Source: Bacillota bacterium (GTDB taxonomy: Bacteria; Bacillota; Clostridia; Christensenellales; Aristaeellaceae). From it: 28,216 nt of DNA. A program made the position numbers and the translations under genes. The DNA is taken from assembly GCA_023411175.1 (NCBI GenBank), contig JAEYPB010000095.1, forward strand, positions 1-28,216. Direction: 5' to 3'. The notes below the pieces were generated by a model. The model saw nothing but the letters and a program-made list of their open reading frames with translations, did no database searches and was not told the origin of the DNA. Positions 15,679-23,517 of the stretch are shown here, one piece after another. How positions within the stretch are numbered: position 1 is the first letter of the stretch; every line of letters begins with the position of its first letter.

Positions 15679-17428
15679 GCACGACAAGGAAAGAGCCCGA
15701 ATCCGTGCCGCGCGCTATGCGCCCGGCCGGGGGTTTTATGAGGTGACGGAGATGACGCTGAGAAATCTTCCCAAGCGGAAGCGCAGGTCTTTGAAGAACA
15801 GGGTATTGGCGGTTTCGTCTGTCGCGGCGGCGCTGGCGCTTTTGTTGGTATTCACCGCGCCGACATTGGTACAGGCGGCGGCGCGGCTGTACCAGCGGCT
15901 GTTCGGGCAGGTGGTTTCGGACATCAAGCAAGAACAGGCGCTGCCGGAGGATGAGAAGTTGAAGGCGCTGGTCGCGGAGCGCGAGGACTCGCTGCGCGAG
16001 TACGACGTGAAAGGGGCTACCACCCAGATCGGTGGCGTGACGGCATCGGTCAAGTCGATCCGCACAACCCCTGTTGACAAGTATAACGAGGGCGACAAGG
16101 GTGAATTGGACCTGTGGCTGACGTATTCGGCCATTCCTGCCTTCGATCCGAGCCGGGTGGATTTCTTTATCGTCATCGACGGAAAAGAAATCCCGATGCA
16201 GATCGACGAACAGTTCAAACAGTACCGCGACGAGGGCGGGCAGACGCTGACCGAGGCGCAGTGGGCGAGCGAATGGACGCTGAGCAATTCCCAGCTGTGG
16301 GAAGGCGTGTTCACCACCTGGCTGAGCTTTGACATCGACACCTGGCGGTGGGATGATGCGAAGGCGCTCGAACTGAAGGCGACCATCGACGGTCAACCCT
16401 TCTCGATCCCCTTTGAATACGATCCCGCCAAGGCCCACGAGGCGGCTGTTGAGTCGGCCAAGATCAGCCTGAAGCTGGGCGAGGAGAATTTCAATCACGG
16501 AAAGGACGAACTGGAGTCCATGGAGGAGAGCGCTGTGCCGGTGGGCCTGACCGGCAGCACCGAAGGGTACGAATGGGCGATCTCCGAAATGTCCTACGCC
16601 AATGAGAAGCTGTACTTTACGGCGGCTTTCGGCGGCGTCACGGAGAAGAACCCCAAACTGGCGGGCATGAGCTTCTGGCTCGGGGACGTCACCGTGGACG
16701 GCATGATGGTGGGCGGGGGCAGCTCGGACAACGACGCGCTCGAGGACGGCAACTACACCGCGGTCTACCAGTATCCGCTGGGGCGCGATCCTCGGAATCT
16801 CCCGGAGGAATCCCTCATCAAGCTGACGCTGGAGCTTGGCGACAGCGGCGCAACAAAGGATGTGGCGTTCAAGTACAACTGGAGGAACAAGAAGGCTTCG
16901 ATGCCCAAAGATGAGGCGGAAATGCTGACCTGGGTGAAGGACGCCGAAGGGCTGAAAAAGGCGCTGTACAGCCAGTATGCGCAAGACGTGGGCTACGACC
17001 TGACAGGGCTGAACCTGACCCAGGAAAAAGACGGCGTGAAGATGACCATCACCGGCGCCAACTTCCGCGCAGACGTCAACCGGCTGGAGTTCCTTGTTAA
17101 TGTCGAGGGTAATTTTGCGAACAGTCCTTACCAATGGATGGTCGATCCCGTCGTGACCATCAATGGCTACCGCGCCGCAAACGCAGGCGGCGGCATGAGC
17201 GGCGACGATACCCCAACCCAGTACGACGTTTGCCCGCCGCTGAACATCTCCGAATTTGGAAAAGGGGAGGTCGTGGTGTTCGAACTGCCGCTCTACAGCA
17301 AGGGCGCAAACACTGAGAACACCAACTACCCCGATCCTACCGATGTGCTCCGCTACGAGTTTACCATCGATAAATCCACGCTGCAACCGATGACGGTGGA
17401 TAAGAATGGGGTGCTCATCGCCTCATAA
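15668..17428 (+). CDS. Membrane-anchored DUF4179-like protein, probable anti-sigma factor
   Basis: A 586-residue protein that probably holds the ECF sigma inactive until an envelope signal arrives. Residues 1-45 are cytoplasmic and strongly basic. Residues about 46-66 form one membrane span (VLAVSSVAAALALLL region), and the remaining 500 or so residues are predicted outside. The segment just after the span (LVQAAARLYQRLFG) and the following beta-rich region fit DUF4179-type proteins that accompany sigma factors in Bacillota. No zinc-binding HxxxCxxC anti-sigma motif is present. The start is the ATG at 15668, 7 bases after GGAGGGG; the ATG at 15662 is too close to that site. Anti-sigma activity is inferred from position and topology. 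The ectodomain ligand is unknown. Confidence 0.75.
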   Translation: MNNRHDKERARIRAARYAPGRGFYEVTEMTLRNLPKRKRRSLKNRVLAVSSVAAALALLLVFTAPTLVQAAARLYQRLFGQVVSDIKQEQALPEDEKLKALVAEREDSLREYDVKGATTQIGGVTASVKSIRTTPVDKYNEGDKGELDLWLTYSAIPAFDPSRVDFFIVIDGKEIPMQIDEQFKQYRDEGGQTLTEAQWASEWTLSNSQLWEGVFTTWLSFDIDTWRWDDAKALELKATIDGQPFSIPFEYDPAKAHEAAVESAKISLKLGEENFNHGKDELESMEESAVPVGLTGSTEGYEWAISEMSYANEKLYFTAAFGGVTEKNPKLAGMSFWLGDVTVDGMMVGGGSSDNDALEDGNYTAVYQYPLGRDPRNLPEESLIKLTLELGDSGATKDVAFKYNWRNKKASMPKDEAEMLTWVKDAEGLKKALYSQYAQDVGYDLTGLNLTQEKDGVKMTITGANFRADVNRLEFLVNVEGNFANSPYQWMVDPVVTINGYRAANAGGGMSGDDTPTQYDVCPPLNISEFGKGEVVVFELPLYSKGANTENTNYPDPTDVLRYEFTIDKSTLQPMTVDKNGVLIAS

Positions 17429-17465
17429 AGCGGGAGAGCTTGGGAAAACGGAGCCTTAAGAAGAT

Positions 17466-17492
17466 GGCCGGCTCCCCCGCGGGGAGCCGGCC
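17466..17492 (+). repeat. Inverted repeat 1 of the intergenic cluster
   Basis: GGCCGGCTCCCC (17466-17477) pairs perfectly over 12 bp with GGGGAGCCGGCC (17481-17492) around a 3-base loop. There is no T-tract on either side. Confidence 0.8.
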
Positions 17493-17527
17493 TCAGACCA
17501 TCAACAAAGTCCCCGCGGGGTTTCAAT

Positions 17528-17556
17528 CGTGCCCGGCGGCGTGTACGCCGGGCACG
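17528..17556 (+). repeat. Inverted repeat 2 of the intergenic cluster
   Basis: CGTGCCCGGCG (17528-17538) pairs perfectly over 11 bp with CGCCGGGCACG (17546-17556), loop of 7 bases. It abuts the next inverted repeat with no gap. Confidence 0.8.
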
Positions 17557-17594
17557 GGATAGCGCCACCAGTTAAGACACAGGTGGCGCTATCC
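17557..17594 (+). repeat. Inverted repeat 3 of the intergenic cluster
   Basis: GGATAGCGCCACC (17557-17569) pairs perfectly over 13 bp with GGTGGCGCTATCC (17582-17594) around a 12-base A-rich loop. It could be the remnant of a small palindromic mobile element, but no transposase or target duplication is visible. Confidence 0.8.
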
Positions 17595-17662
17595 ACACCT
17601 TTGGTCAGTGCGCCGCCCGGAAACTCCAGAGAATTTCAGGCGCACGCAGGGGTTTTTCCTTC

Positions 17663-17692
17663 GCATCAAAAAACCAGCGGGCTTTTTGATGC
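17663..17692 (+). repeat. Inverted repeat 4, overlapping the recurrent motif
   Basis: GCATCAAAAAACC (17663-17675) pairs with GGCTTTTTGATGC (17680-17692), 12 of 13 positions, loop AGCG. The right arm is the core of terminator-associated motif copy 2. Confidence 0.75.
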
Positions 17693-17697
17693 TTTGA
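17679..17697 (+). repeat. Terminator-associated motif, copy 2
   Basis: GGGCTTTTTGATGCTTTGA differs from copy 1 at one base. As in copy 1, it runs straight into a GC-rich hairpin (17696-17730). Confidence 0.7.
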
Positions 17698-17730
17698 GGG
17701 CCGGAACCCGCACTGCGGATTCCGGCCCTC
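17696..17730 (+). terminator. GC-rich hairpin, probable terminator
   Basis: GAGGGCCGGAA (17696-17706) pairs perfectly with TTCCGGCCCTC (17720-17730). Inside it CCGC and GCGG pair again across one C/A mismatch. The tail is TTCGTT, so termination efficiency is uncertain. It may serve the upstream plus-strand operon or both converging units. Confidence 0.6.
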
Positions 17731-17759
17731 TTCGTTGAGTCAAAGGGATTCTTCTTTAA

Positions 17760-18833
17760 TTAGTCGTAGAGCAGCGGCGCGATCTTCGCGTCGTCCATGT
17801 TGGCGGCGGTGTAGAACTGGCAGCCGGTGTCCACGATGGGCTCAACGGTTTCGCCGTTCATGGCCTTGACGGCCAGCTCGACGGCCAGGTAGCCGATCAT
17901 GTAGGGATCCTGGGTGACGGAGCCATAGAACCAGCCGTTCTTGACGGCTTCCTTCTGGTTCTTGCCGGCGTCGAAGCCGATCACGATGACGTCCTTGAAG
18001 GCGCCGTTTTCGCGGTCGAGATCCTGGCCGTCGGTGGTGGCGGCGAGGATGCCGGCCACGGTGGCTTCGTTGGAGCAGAACACCGAGATGGGCTTCTTCT
18101 GGAGCAGGCCCTGCGCGGTGGTCTGGCAGTCGGTGATGTTGGTGGTGGCGGGCACCAGGATGTTCAGCTCAACCGAGGTCTTGCCGGACTCTGAGGCCTT
18201 GTTGTACTTGTCGTGGCCGGTGATGGCGACTTCGCCCGGCTTCACGGCGGAGATCAGTTCCCACATCTTGTTGAGGTAGCCGACGGTGCGGCCCACAACG
18301 GAGGCGGAGGTGGCGTCCTGGCTCATGGCGCCCAGGATGATCGGAGCCTCGGGGGTGGCGGCTTCGATGGCGGCCTTCACCTCGGGGATGGCGAACATCT
18401 GCTCGGCAGCCAGCGCGCCGGCGGCCTCGTTGTTGGTGGAGGCGGTGGACACGATGGAGCCTTCGGGGGCGTTCGGCACGCCGGAGTCAAAGCCGACCAC
18501 CGGGATGCCCTTTTCCTTTGCGGAGAGCAGCTGCTCGGTCACGGACTCGGTGTCGAGGGCCGCAAGGCACAGGGCCTTGGGGTTCTTCGCCAGCGCCGCG
18601 TTGAGCATGTCGATCTGAACCTGGATTTCGGACTCGGAAGCCGGGCCGTCAAAGGTGATGTCCACGCCGTACTTCTCGGCGGCATCCTTGGAGCCGAGGT
18701 TGACGGTCTGCCAGAACTGGTGCTGGAAACCCTTGGAGATGATCGCGATGTAGGGCTTCGCTTCGGCGAACGCCGGGGCGGCCATCGCAAACGCGAGGAC
18801 CAGAGCGAGAACCAATGCCAAGGCCTTCTTCAT
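17760..18833 (-). CDS. Sugar ABC transporter substrate-binding protein (RbsB-like)
   Basis: A 357-residue exported protein of the periplasmic-binding-protein family 4 (ribose/galactose type). Residues 1-23 are a signal peptide ending APAFA, with no lipobox cysteine. The mature domain opens with PYIAIISKGFQHQFW. It continues with the typical AALDTESVTEQLLSAKEKGIPVVGFDSG segment (two blocks), and later VIVIGFDAGKNQKEAVKNGWFYGSVTQDPYMIGY (hinge and ligand-side blocks). It is the last gene of a minus-strand operon after the ATPase and permease. GGGAGG lies just before the ATG, and a hairpin at 18865-18880 sits between it and the permease. The substrate could be ribose or another sugar, polyol or nucleoside. 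Confidence 0.92.
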   Translation of the reverse strand: MKKALALVLALVLAFAMAAPAFAEAKPYIAIISKGFQHQFWQTVNLGSKDAAEKYGVDITFDGPASESEIQVQIDMLNAALAKNPKALCLAALDTESVTEQLLSAKEKGIPVVGFDSGVPNAPEGSIVSTASTNNEAAGALAAEQMFAIPEVKAAIEAATPEAPIILGAMSQDATSASVVGRTVGYLNKMWELISAVKPGEVAITGHDKYNKASESGKTSVELNILVPATTNITDCQTTAQGLLQKKPISVFCSNEATVAGILAATTDGQDLDRENGAFKDVIVIGFDAGKNQKEAVKNGWFYGSVTQDPYMIGYLAVELAVKAMNGETVEPIVDTGCQFYTAANMDDAKIAPLLYD

Positions 18834-18864
18834 ACGAGGTTCCTCCCAATAACTTTTTATTCCA

Positions 18865-18880
18865 GCGGCCGTTTGGCCGC
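18865..18880 (-). promoter_or_regulatory. Intercistronic hairpin before the sugar binding protein
   Basis: GCGGCC (18865-18870) pairs with GGCCGC (18875-18880) around GTTT. It lies between permease and binding-protein genes and has no terminator T-run after it on the minus strand, although an A-rich AATAAAAAG stretch follows. It may protect the downstream binding-protein transcript. Confidence 0.45.
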
Positions 18881-18890
18881 AAAGAATCGA

Positions 18891-19898
18891 TTATGCCTTG
18901 CGGACTTTGTTGGTCTGCCGCACGCGGTACTGGTCGAGGAGCACCGCGCCCACGACGACCGCGCCGGTCATGAACGTCTGCCACTGGCCCTGAAGACCCA
19001 TGGACATCAGGCCCGTGCGCAGGATCGACATGGTGAAAACGCCGATCAGCGTGCCGGTCAGAGAGCCGGTGCCGCCGGACATCGACGTGCCGCCGATGAC
19101 GACGCCCGCGATGGCGAGCAGCTCCAGCCCGTTGCCGGTGGAGGGGATGATGGTGGTGTACACCGCCGAGTAGAAGATGCCCGCCAGGCCGCAGAAGAAG
19201 CCGCACAGCGTGTACACCAGCGTCAGCCAGTACTTCGTCTTGATGCCGGAGAGGCGCGCCGCCTCATAGTTGGAGCCCATCGCGAAGGTGTAGCGGCCAA
19301 ACCGCGTGCGGTTTAAGACCACCCAGGCGATGAGAAACACCGCAGCAAGCCATACGATGCCGATCGGGAAGGAGCGGAAGATGCCCATCGTTTCCTCGTT
19401 CCCGAGCTTGTAGAACAGGCGCTTGAAGGTCTGGTCGGTATAGCGCATGGTGGTGACTTTGGTGATGATCGCGCCAAAGCCCATGCCCATCATCTGGGTG
19501 CCCAGGGTGGCGATGAAGGGGGGCAGCTTCAGGTAGGCGATCATGACGCCGTTCAAAAGGCCGATGACCGTGCAGACCGCGACGCCCAGAACCAGCGAGG
19601 CCCAGATGCTGAAGCCCGCGTTTTGTGCCATGCCGCCGATCAGCATGCCGCAGATCATCGTGGTACCCAGGGACAGGTCGATGCCGCCGGTGATGATGAC
19701 GAACGTCACGCCCAGCGCCATGAAGCCGATGAAGTAGGAGGCGTTCAGGATGTTGACCAGCGACTCCACCGAGAAGAAGTTGACGCCGAAGATTGCGAAG
19801 AAGATGTACAGAATTACCATCGCCAGCGGCGCAAACAGCTTCTGAAGGTCAAAATTTCCGCCCGCCGCCGGGGTCTTCAGTTCTTTTTGATGTGTCAT
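18891..19898 (-). CDS. Sugar ABC transporter permease (RbsC-like)
   Basis: A 335-residue polytopic membrane protein with about eight to ten hydrophobic spans. It is a clear ribose-type permease: GVTFVIITGGIDLSLG, the GLLNGVMIAYLKLPPFIATLGT segment, and IAGVVIGGTSMSGGTGSLTGTL near the C-terminal half. It forms the channel of the importer, probably as a homodimer. I use the ATG at 19898, which has GAGGAG 8 bases upstream; the GTG at 19907 overlaps that site. The start lies only 5 bases after the ATPase stop, so the two are coupled. Confidence 0.94.
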   Translation of the reverse strand: MTHQKELKTPAAGGNFDLQKLFAPLAMVILYIFFAIFGVNFFSVESLVNILNASYFIGFMALGVTFVIITGGIDLSLGTTMICGMLIGGMAQNAGFSIWASLVLGVAVCTVIGLLNGVMIAYLKLPPFIATLGTQMMGMGFGAIITKVTTMRYTDQTFKRLFYKLGNEETMGIFRSFPIGIVWLAAVFLIAWVVLNRTRFGRYTFAMGSNYEAARLSGIKTKYWLTLVYTLCGFFCGLAGIFYSAVYTTIIPSTGNGLELLAIAGVVIGGTSMSGGTGSLTGTLIGVFTMSILRTGLMSMGLQGQWQTFMTGAVVVGAVLLDQYRVRQTNKVRKA

Positions 19899-19903
19899 GG
19901 CCG

Positions 19904-21418
19904 TCACTCCTCACTCTTCGCCATCGTGGCCAGCGTCATGATCTTTTCCTGCGTGGACTCCGAAATGTCCAGTTCGCCCGTGACACGGCCCTCGCACATC
20001 ACGACCAGCCGGTCGCTCATCCGGAGAAGCTCCGGCATTTCGGAGCTGATCATGATGATGGACTTGCCCATCCGCACCAGCTCGTTCATCAGCTGGTAAA
20101 TCTCGCTCTTCGCGCCCACGTCGATGCCGCGGGTGGGTTCGTCAAAGATCAGGATGTCGCAGTTCTTGATCAGCCACTTGGCGATGACCACCTTCTGCTG
20201 GTTGCCGCCGGAGAGATTTTTCACCAGCTGCCGGACGCCGGGGGTCTTGATGGACAGCTTGTCCACATACTCCTGCGTGACCTCGTTTACACGCCTTCGG
20301 TTGACGAACCCGCCGGAGGAGTATTTGTCCAGGTTGGCCAGGACGCTGTTTTCGCTGACCGACAGGCCCACCGCCACGCCGAAGGCCTTGCGGTCCTCCG
20401 ACAGGTAGCCGATGCCCAGGTCCACCGCGTCCGCCGGGGATTCAATCTTTACGGGCTTGCCGTTTAAGAGGATCTCGCCGCCGGCCCTCGGGTCCGCGCC
20501 GAAGAGCGCGCGCATGGTTTCGGTGCGCCCGGCGCCCATGAGCCCGGCAAAGCCCAGGATCTCGCCCTTTTTCAGCTTGAAGCTGACGTTTTTGACATTG
20601 TTTGCGATGAGGCCGCGGGCTTCCAGGATCACCGGCGCGCCTTCGGGCACCTCGCTCTTGGTCTTGGGCTGCTCGTAGATTACGCGGCCGACCATCATGG
20701 CGATGATCTGCTCTTTGGTCACGTCGGCCGTGTTGACGGTGCCCACGTACTGGCCGTCCCGCATGACGGTGATGCGGTCGGTGATCTGCGGCAGCTCGTC
20801 CAGCCGGTGCGAGATGTAGATGATCGCGTGACCGCGCTTTTTAAGGTCCCGGATGAAGCGGAACAGCTCCTGCACCTCGGCCTCGGTCAGCGCGGCTGAG
20901 GGCTCGTCCATCACGAGAAGCTCGCTGTCGTAGGACAGCGCCTTGGCGATTTCCACCATCTGCTGCTTGGCCACCGAGAGCTTGTTGCAGGGGATGGTCG
21001 GGTCGATGTCGATCCGGAGGGAGTTCAGGAGCTTCCGCGCGTCCGCGTTGGCCTTTTTTTTGTCAAGGAACGGGCCCCGCATCGGCTCGCGGCCGATGAA
21101 GATGTTTTCCGCCACGCTCAGGTGCGGCATCAGGTTCAGCTCCTGGTGAATGATGCCGATGCCCAGCGCCTGCGCCTCCTCGGGAGAGGAAAGGTCGATT
21201 TCCCGGCCCTTGTAGTGAATGGTGCCGCCGTCGCGCTTGTAGATGCCGGTCAACACCTTCATCATGGTCGATTTTCCGGCGCCGTTTTCGCCCACCAGCG
21301 CGTGTACCTCACCGCGGCGAATTTCAAAGCGGCAGTTGTTCAGCGCGTGTACGCCGGGGAAGAGCTTTTCTATGCCCTCCATGCGCAGAAGATCATCCTG
21401 CGCGATCGCGTTTTCCAT
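19904..21418 (-). CDS. Sugar ABC transporter ATP-binding protein (RbsA-like)
   Basis: A 504-residue ATPase with two fused ABC domains, as in the ribose/xylose/galactose family. The first Walker A is GENGAGKST (43-51), with ILVMDEP-type Walker B (LLVMDEPSAALTE). The second domain has the degenerate Walker A GLMGAGRTE expected for this family, the signature LSGGNQQKV and Walker B ILIFDEPTRGIDVG. It is the first gene of the minus-strand operon. GAGGTGGA lies just before the ATG. A strong promoter lies at 21470-21498. Confidence 0.96.
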   Translation of the reverse strand: MENAIAQDDLLRMEGIEKLFPGVHALNNCRFEIRRGEVHALVGENGAGKSTMMKVLTGIYKRDGGTIHYKGREIDLSSPEEAQALGIGIIHQELNLMPHLSVAENIFIGREPMRGPFLDKKKANADARKLLNSLRIDIDPTIPCNKLSVAKQQMVEIAKALSYDSELLVMDEPSAALTEAEVQELFRFIRDLKKRGHAIIYISHRLDELPQITDRITVMRDGQYVGTVNTADVTKEQIIAMMVGRVIYEQPKTKSEVPEGAPVILEARGLIANNVKNVSFKLKKGEILGFAGLMGAGRTETMRALFGADPRAGGEILLNGKPVKIESPADAVDLGIGYLSEDRKAFGVAVGLSVSENSVLANLDKYSSGGFVNRRRVNEVTQEYVDKLSIKTPGVRQLVKNLSGGNQQKVVIAKWLIKNCDILIFDEPTRGIDVGAKSEIYQLMNELVRMGKSIIMISSEMPELLRMSDRLVVMCEGRVTGELDISESTQEKIMTLATMAKSEE

Positions 21419-21469
21419 GCGTCCACCTCGATTCCAAGATCCGTGCCCAGTAAATGTTCAGCACATGTA

Positions 21470-21498
21470 AAGATAACACGAACCCGCACAATTGTCAA
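21470..21498 (-). promoter_or_regulatory. SigA-type promoter of the sugar importer
   Basis: On the minus strand, TTGACA (complementing 21493-21498) and TATCTT (complementing 21470-21475) are 17 bases apart, with a TGn extension of the -10. Confidence 0.85.
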
Positions 21499-21514
21499 TA
21501 TAACAATATGTTGA
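21495..21514. promoter_or_regulatory. Candidate operator of the sugar importer
   Basis: The 20-bp quasi-palindrome TCAATATAACAATATGTTGA overlaps the -35 box, where a repressor would block RNA polymerase. The likely regulator is not encoded nearby. Confidence 0.4.
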
Positions 21515-21552
21515 AATGGGTGTACTTACTTCCGATATATTACATTTGGTCC

Positions 21553-22338
21553 TTAACCCCGGCGGAGCGGCAGCCACTCGAGCACGCGCCGGATCTTCTC
21601 GTCCCAATACTTCCACTGGTGGTCGCCGGGGGATTCCTCGTAGGTGAGGTCGTAGCCCAGCCTCGTCAGATGGTCCCGCATCACGGCGTTCTGGCCGTAG
21701 AGGAAGTCCTCGGTGCCGCACCACATGTAGACCCGGGGCCTGTCCGCATCCGCAAGCGCTTCCGCCGCGGACACAAGGTCGTTAAAGGAGCCCGTGGCCG
21801 CTTCGTTCGTGTCGAAGATCCCGTTAAAGTAGGTGTTTTCATCGTCTGCCCCCGGCTTTTCATGGTCCCGGGCGATGTTCACCGCGCCGGACAGTGACGC
21901 CACGCAAGAAAAGCGCCCGCCGCCCCGAAGCCCCAGCTTCAGCGCGCCGTAGCCGCCCATCGACAGCCCCGCCGCGAAGGTGTGCTCCGGCAGCGTGCTG
22001 ATCCCGGGGAAAAAATCATGGATGAGCTCAGGCAGCTCCCGGCTGACGTACGTCCACCACTTCTGCCCGCCGGGCGCGTCGGTGTACCAGTAGAGTCCGG
22101 TGGTGGGCATGACGACCGCCAGGTTGTACTCGGCGGCGTAGCGCTCGATGGATGTCTGGCGGCACCAGGCCATGTGGTTGTCCGACATGCCGTGCAGCAG
22201 GTAGAGCGCCTGAAGGGGCCCTTCCCGTTTTGCGCCGGGGCCGGTCATGCCATCCCGCACACGGTTGGGCAGAATCACGTTGACCTCGGTTTGCATCCCC
22301 AGAACCCCGGAATACAGCTCGGCATGAAAAAGCGCCAT
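21553..22338 (-). CDS. Esterase of the alpha/beta-hydrolase (EstA / esterase D) family
   Basis: A 261-residue putative cytosolic esterase of the family that includes tributyrin esterase EstA and S-formylglutathione hydrolase. The nucleophile is Ser126 in GLSMGGYGALKLGL, the acid is probably Asp211 in MWCGTEDFLY, and the histidine is His240 in PGDHQWKYWDE. The oxyanion-hole region LYLLHGMSDNHMAW is near residue 50. I use the ATG at 22338, with AAGGG 8 bases upstream; the GTG at 22347 overlaps that site. It starts 5 bases after the stop of the YlbJ-like gene. Natural substrates could be acetylated sugars or short-chain esters. Confidence 0.88.
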   Translation of the reverse strand: MALFHAELYSGVLGMQTEVNVILPNRVRDGMTGPGAKREGPLQALYLLHGMSDNHMAWCRQTSIERYAAEYNLAVVMPTTGLYWYTDAPGGQKWWTYVSRELPELIHDFFPGISTLPEHTFAAGLSMGGYGALKLGLRGGGRFSCVASLSGAVNIARDHEKPGADDENTYFNGIFDTNEAATGSFNDLVSAAEALADADRPRVYMWCGTEDFLYGQNAVMRDHLTRLGYDLTYEESPGDHQWKYWDEKIRRVLEWLPLRRG

Positions 22339-22343
22339 AGAAT

Positions 22344-23351
22344 TCACCCTTTCTTCTGTGTACCGGCATTATACCACGTGAGCTTGGTCAAAAAAACCCC
22401 CAGCGCCGTCAAAACGACCAGTGCCGATGCCGTGACCAGCGGCCCCTGCCACGCGTCCGGCACGGCCAGGGCGGGCAGCGCCATGCCCAGCTGCGCCCAC
22501 GTGAAAAGCGCGCATAATGTACCGTGCAGCAGCTTCCCGCCCAGATACCAGCGAAGCTTCACGCCCGGAAGGCGCGAAAGGTTCTGCGCCATGATCGCAA
22601 GCCCGCCAAACCCCGCGAAGAAGGCCATCAGGACCAGCCTGAGCCCCATCGGCAGCGCCTCCGCCGCCACGGCCGCGCAGCCGCCGGAGACCTCCATCAA
22701 AGAGAGCACCCAGGCCTCGAAATCCGGCGGCAGAAAGCTGGTGACGAGGTGCGCCGCCACCGCGAAGACCACCATGTGGGCGCATACGTTCAGCATCGCC
22801 GCCGCCGCAAGGGAGAAGGAATCCCCCTTTTTGGGTTCAGGAGGCGCGGCGCACAGGGCGGGGCCGCCGCCGCCGAAGGCGCGCCGGAGGATCAGCCCGC
22901 CCACGAGCAGCGCGCCCAGCTGGGCGCGAAACAGCATCGCTCCGGCGGCGGGGTCGCCCAGCATCGCCGCGCCCACCGCGCTGATGAGAAAGCCGGGGCT
23001 GACCCCGGAGGCGAGCAGCGCGCCCCGGGCGAGCTCCGCATCCGTCGAATTTTCCCGCAGCCGCGCCGCCGCGATGGCACCGGCGGGACTTCCCGCCATG
23101 AGGCCGATCAGCGCCGCGCCGGAGAGCGCCCCCGGACAGCCGAACAGCGCCCCGAATGCCCGCCCGAACACCCGCGCGTACAGCCGCGCCGCCTCGTCCG
23201 ACGACAGCGCCGGCGTCACCACGAAAAAGGGCAGCAGCGCGGGCACGAAGCTCATCGCCCATACGCCGATGGCCTGCCGCGCGGCCGACAGCGCCTCGAC
23301 CGGGTTGGCCAGAAGGAGCGCCACAAAGACAAACCCCGCCAGAAGGCGCAC
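22344..23351 (-). CDS. YlbJ-like integral membrane protein (nucleoside-recognition type)
   Basis: A 335-residue polytopic membrane protein. The blocks SFVPALLPFFVV, GLMAGSPAGAIAAARLRE and LASGVSPGFLISAVGAAMLGDP follow the pattern of YlbJ, a sporulation membrane protein with Gate (nucleoside recognition) domains. It is somewhat shorter than Bacillus YlbJ. I place the start at GTG 23351, which has GGAGG 10 bases upstream. An open frame continues to 23540, but the extra residues look non-coding and lie over the degV promoter. It forms an operon with the esterase. A role in spore formation is possible but unproven, since no other sporulation gene is in the window. Confidence 0.7.
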   Translation of the reverse strand: MRLLAGFVFVALLLANPVEALSAARQAIGVWAMSFVPALLPFFVVTPALSSDEAARLYARVFGRAFGALFGCPGALSGAALIGLMAGSPAGAIAAARLRENSTDAELARGALLASGVSPGFLISAVGAAMLGDPAAGAMLFRAQLGALLVGGLILRRAFGGGGPALCAAPPEPKKGDSFSLAAAAMLNVCAHMVVFAVAAHLVTSFLPPDFEAWVLSLMEVSGGCAAVAAEALPMGLRLVLMAFFAGFGGLAIMAQNLSRLPGVKLRWYLGGKLLHGTLCALFTWAQLGMALPALAVPDAWQGPLVTASALVVLTALGVFLTKLTWYNAGTQKKG

Positions 23352-23407
23352 GATCGCCTCACCTCCGGCCTTAAATCTATGCGCAGCGGGGCGAAAATAC
23401 GGCGAAA

Positions 23408-23435
23408 TTGAGATGTTTTCGAGGAATATTCTCAA
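23408..23435. promoter_or_regulatory. Inverted repeat between ylbJ-like gene and degV
   Basis: TTGAGA (23408-23413) and TCTCAA (23430-23435) form a spaced dyad, with a GAATATTC palindrome at 23424-23431 overlapping the right arm. It lies between divergent genes, 18 bases upstream of the degV -35, and could be an operator. Confidence 0.3.
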
Positions 23436-23452
23436 GATTGCCGGAAGAGTGC

Positions 23453-23481
23453 TTGTCGGAAAGGCCGGATTGTGCAATACT
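23453..23481 (+). promoter_or_regulatory. Promoter of degV
   Basis: TTGTCG (23453-23458) and AATACT (23476-23481) are 17 bases apart, with a TGn extension before the -10. Confidence 0.55.
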
Positions 23482-23517
23482 AGGGGAAGTCCAAATCTAT
23501 CTGGAGGCTTCGCACGA

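Larger units (their letters stand above)
17429..17759 (+). other. Convergent intergenic region rich in inverted repeats
   Basis: No gene is supported in these 331 bases. They contain five long hairpins at 17466-17492, 17528-17556, 17557-17594, 17663-17692 and 17696-17730, plus a CCCCGCGGGG palindrome at 17511-17520 that echoes the core of the first hairpin. Only the last two have the look of a terminator. The region separates the plus-strand sigma operon from the minus-strand sugar importer. Confidence 0.75.

Noticed and set aside
15641..17386. A 581-codon open frame on the minus strand.
   Set aside because: Antisense shadow of the sigma partner gene, with His/Arg-rich nonsense-like composition and no domain. 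The plus strand has the coupled start and ribosome binding site.
17557..17594. An insertion sequence end.
   Set aside because: The 13-bp perfect dyad is suggestive, but there is no transposase, second end or target duplication.
21982..23517. A long plus-strand frame running in frame into degV.
   Set aside because: It is antisense to the esterase and YlbJ-like genes. DegV proteins start at KIAMITDSG, and a good ribosome binding site and promoter lie directly before 23518.
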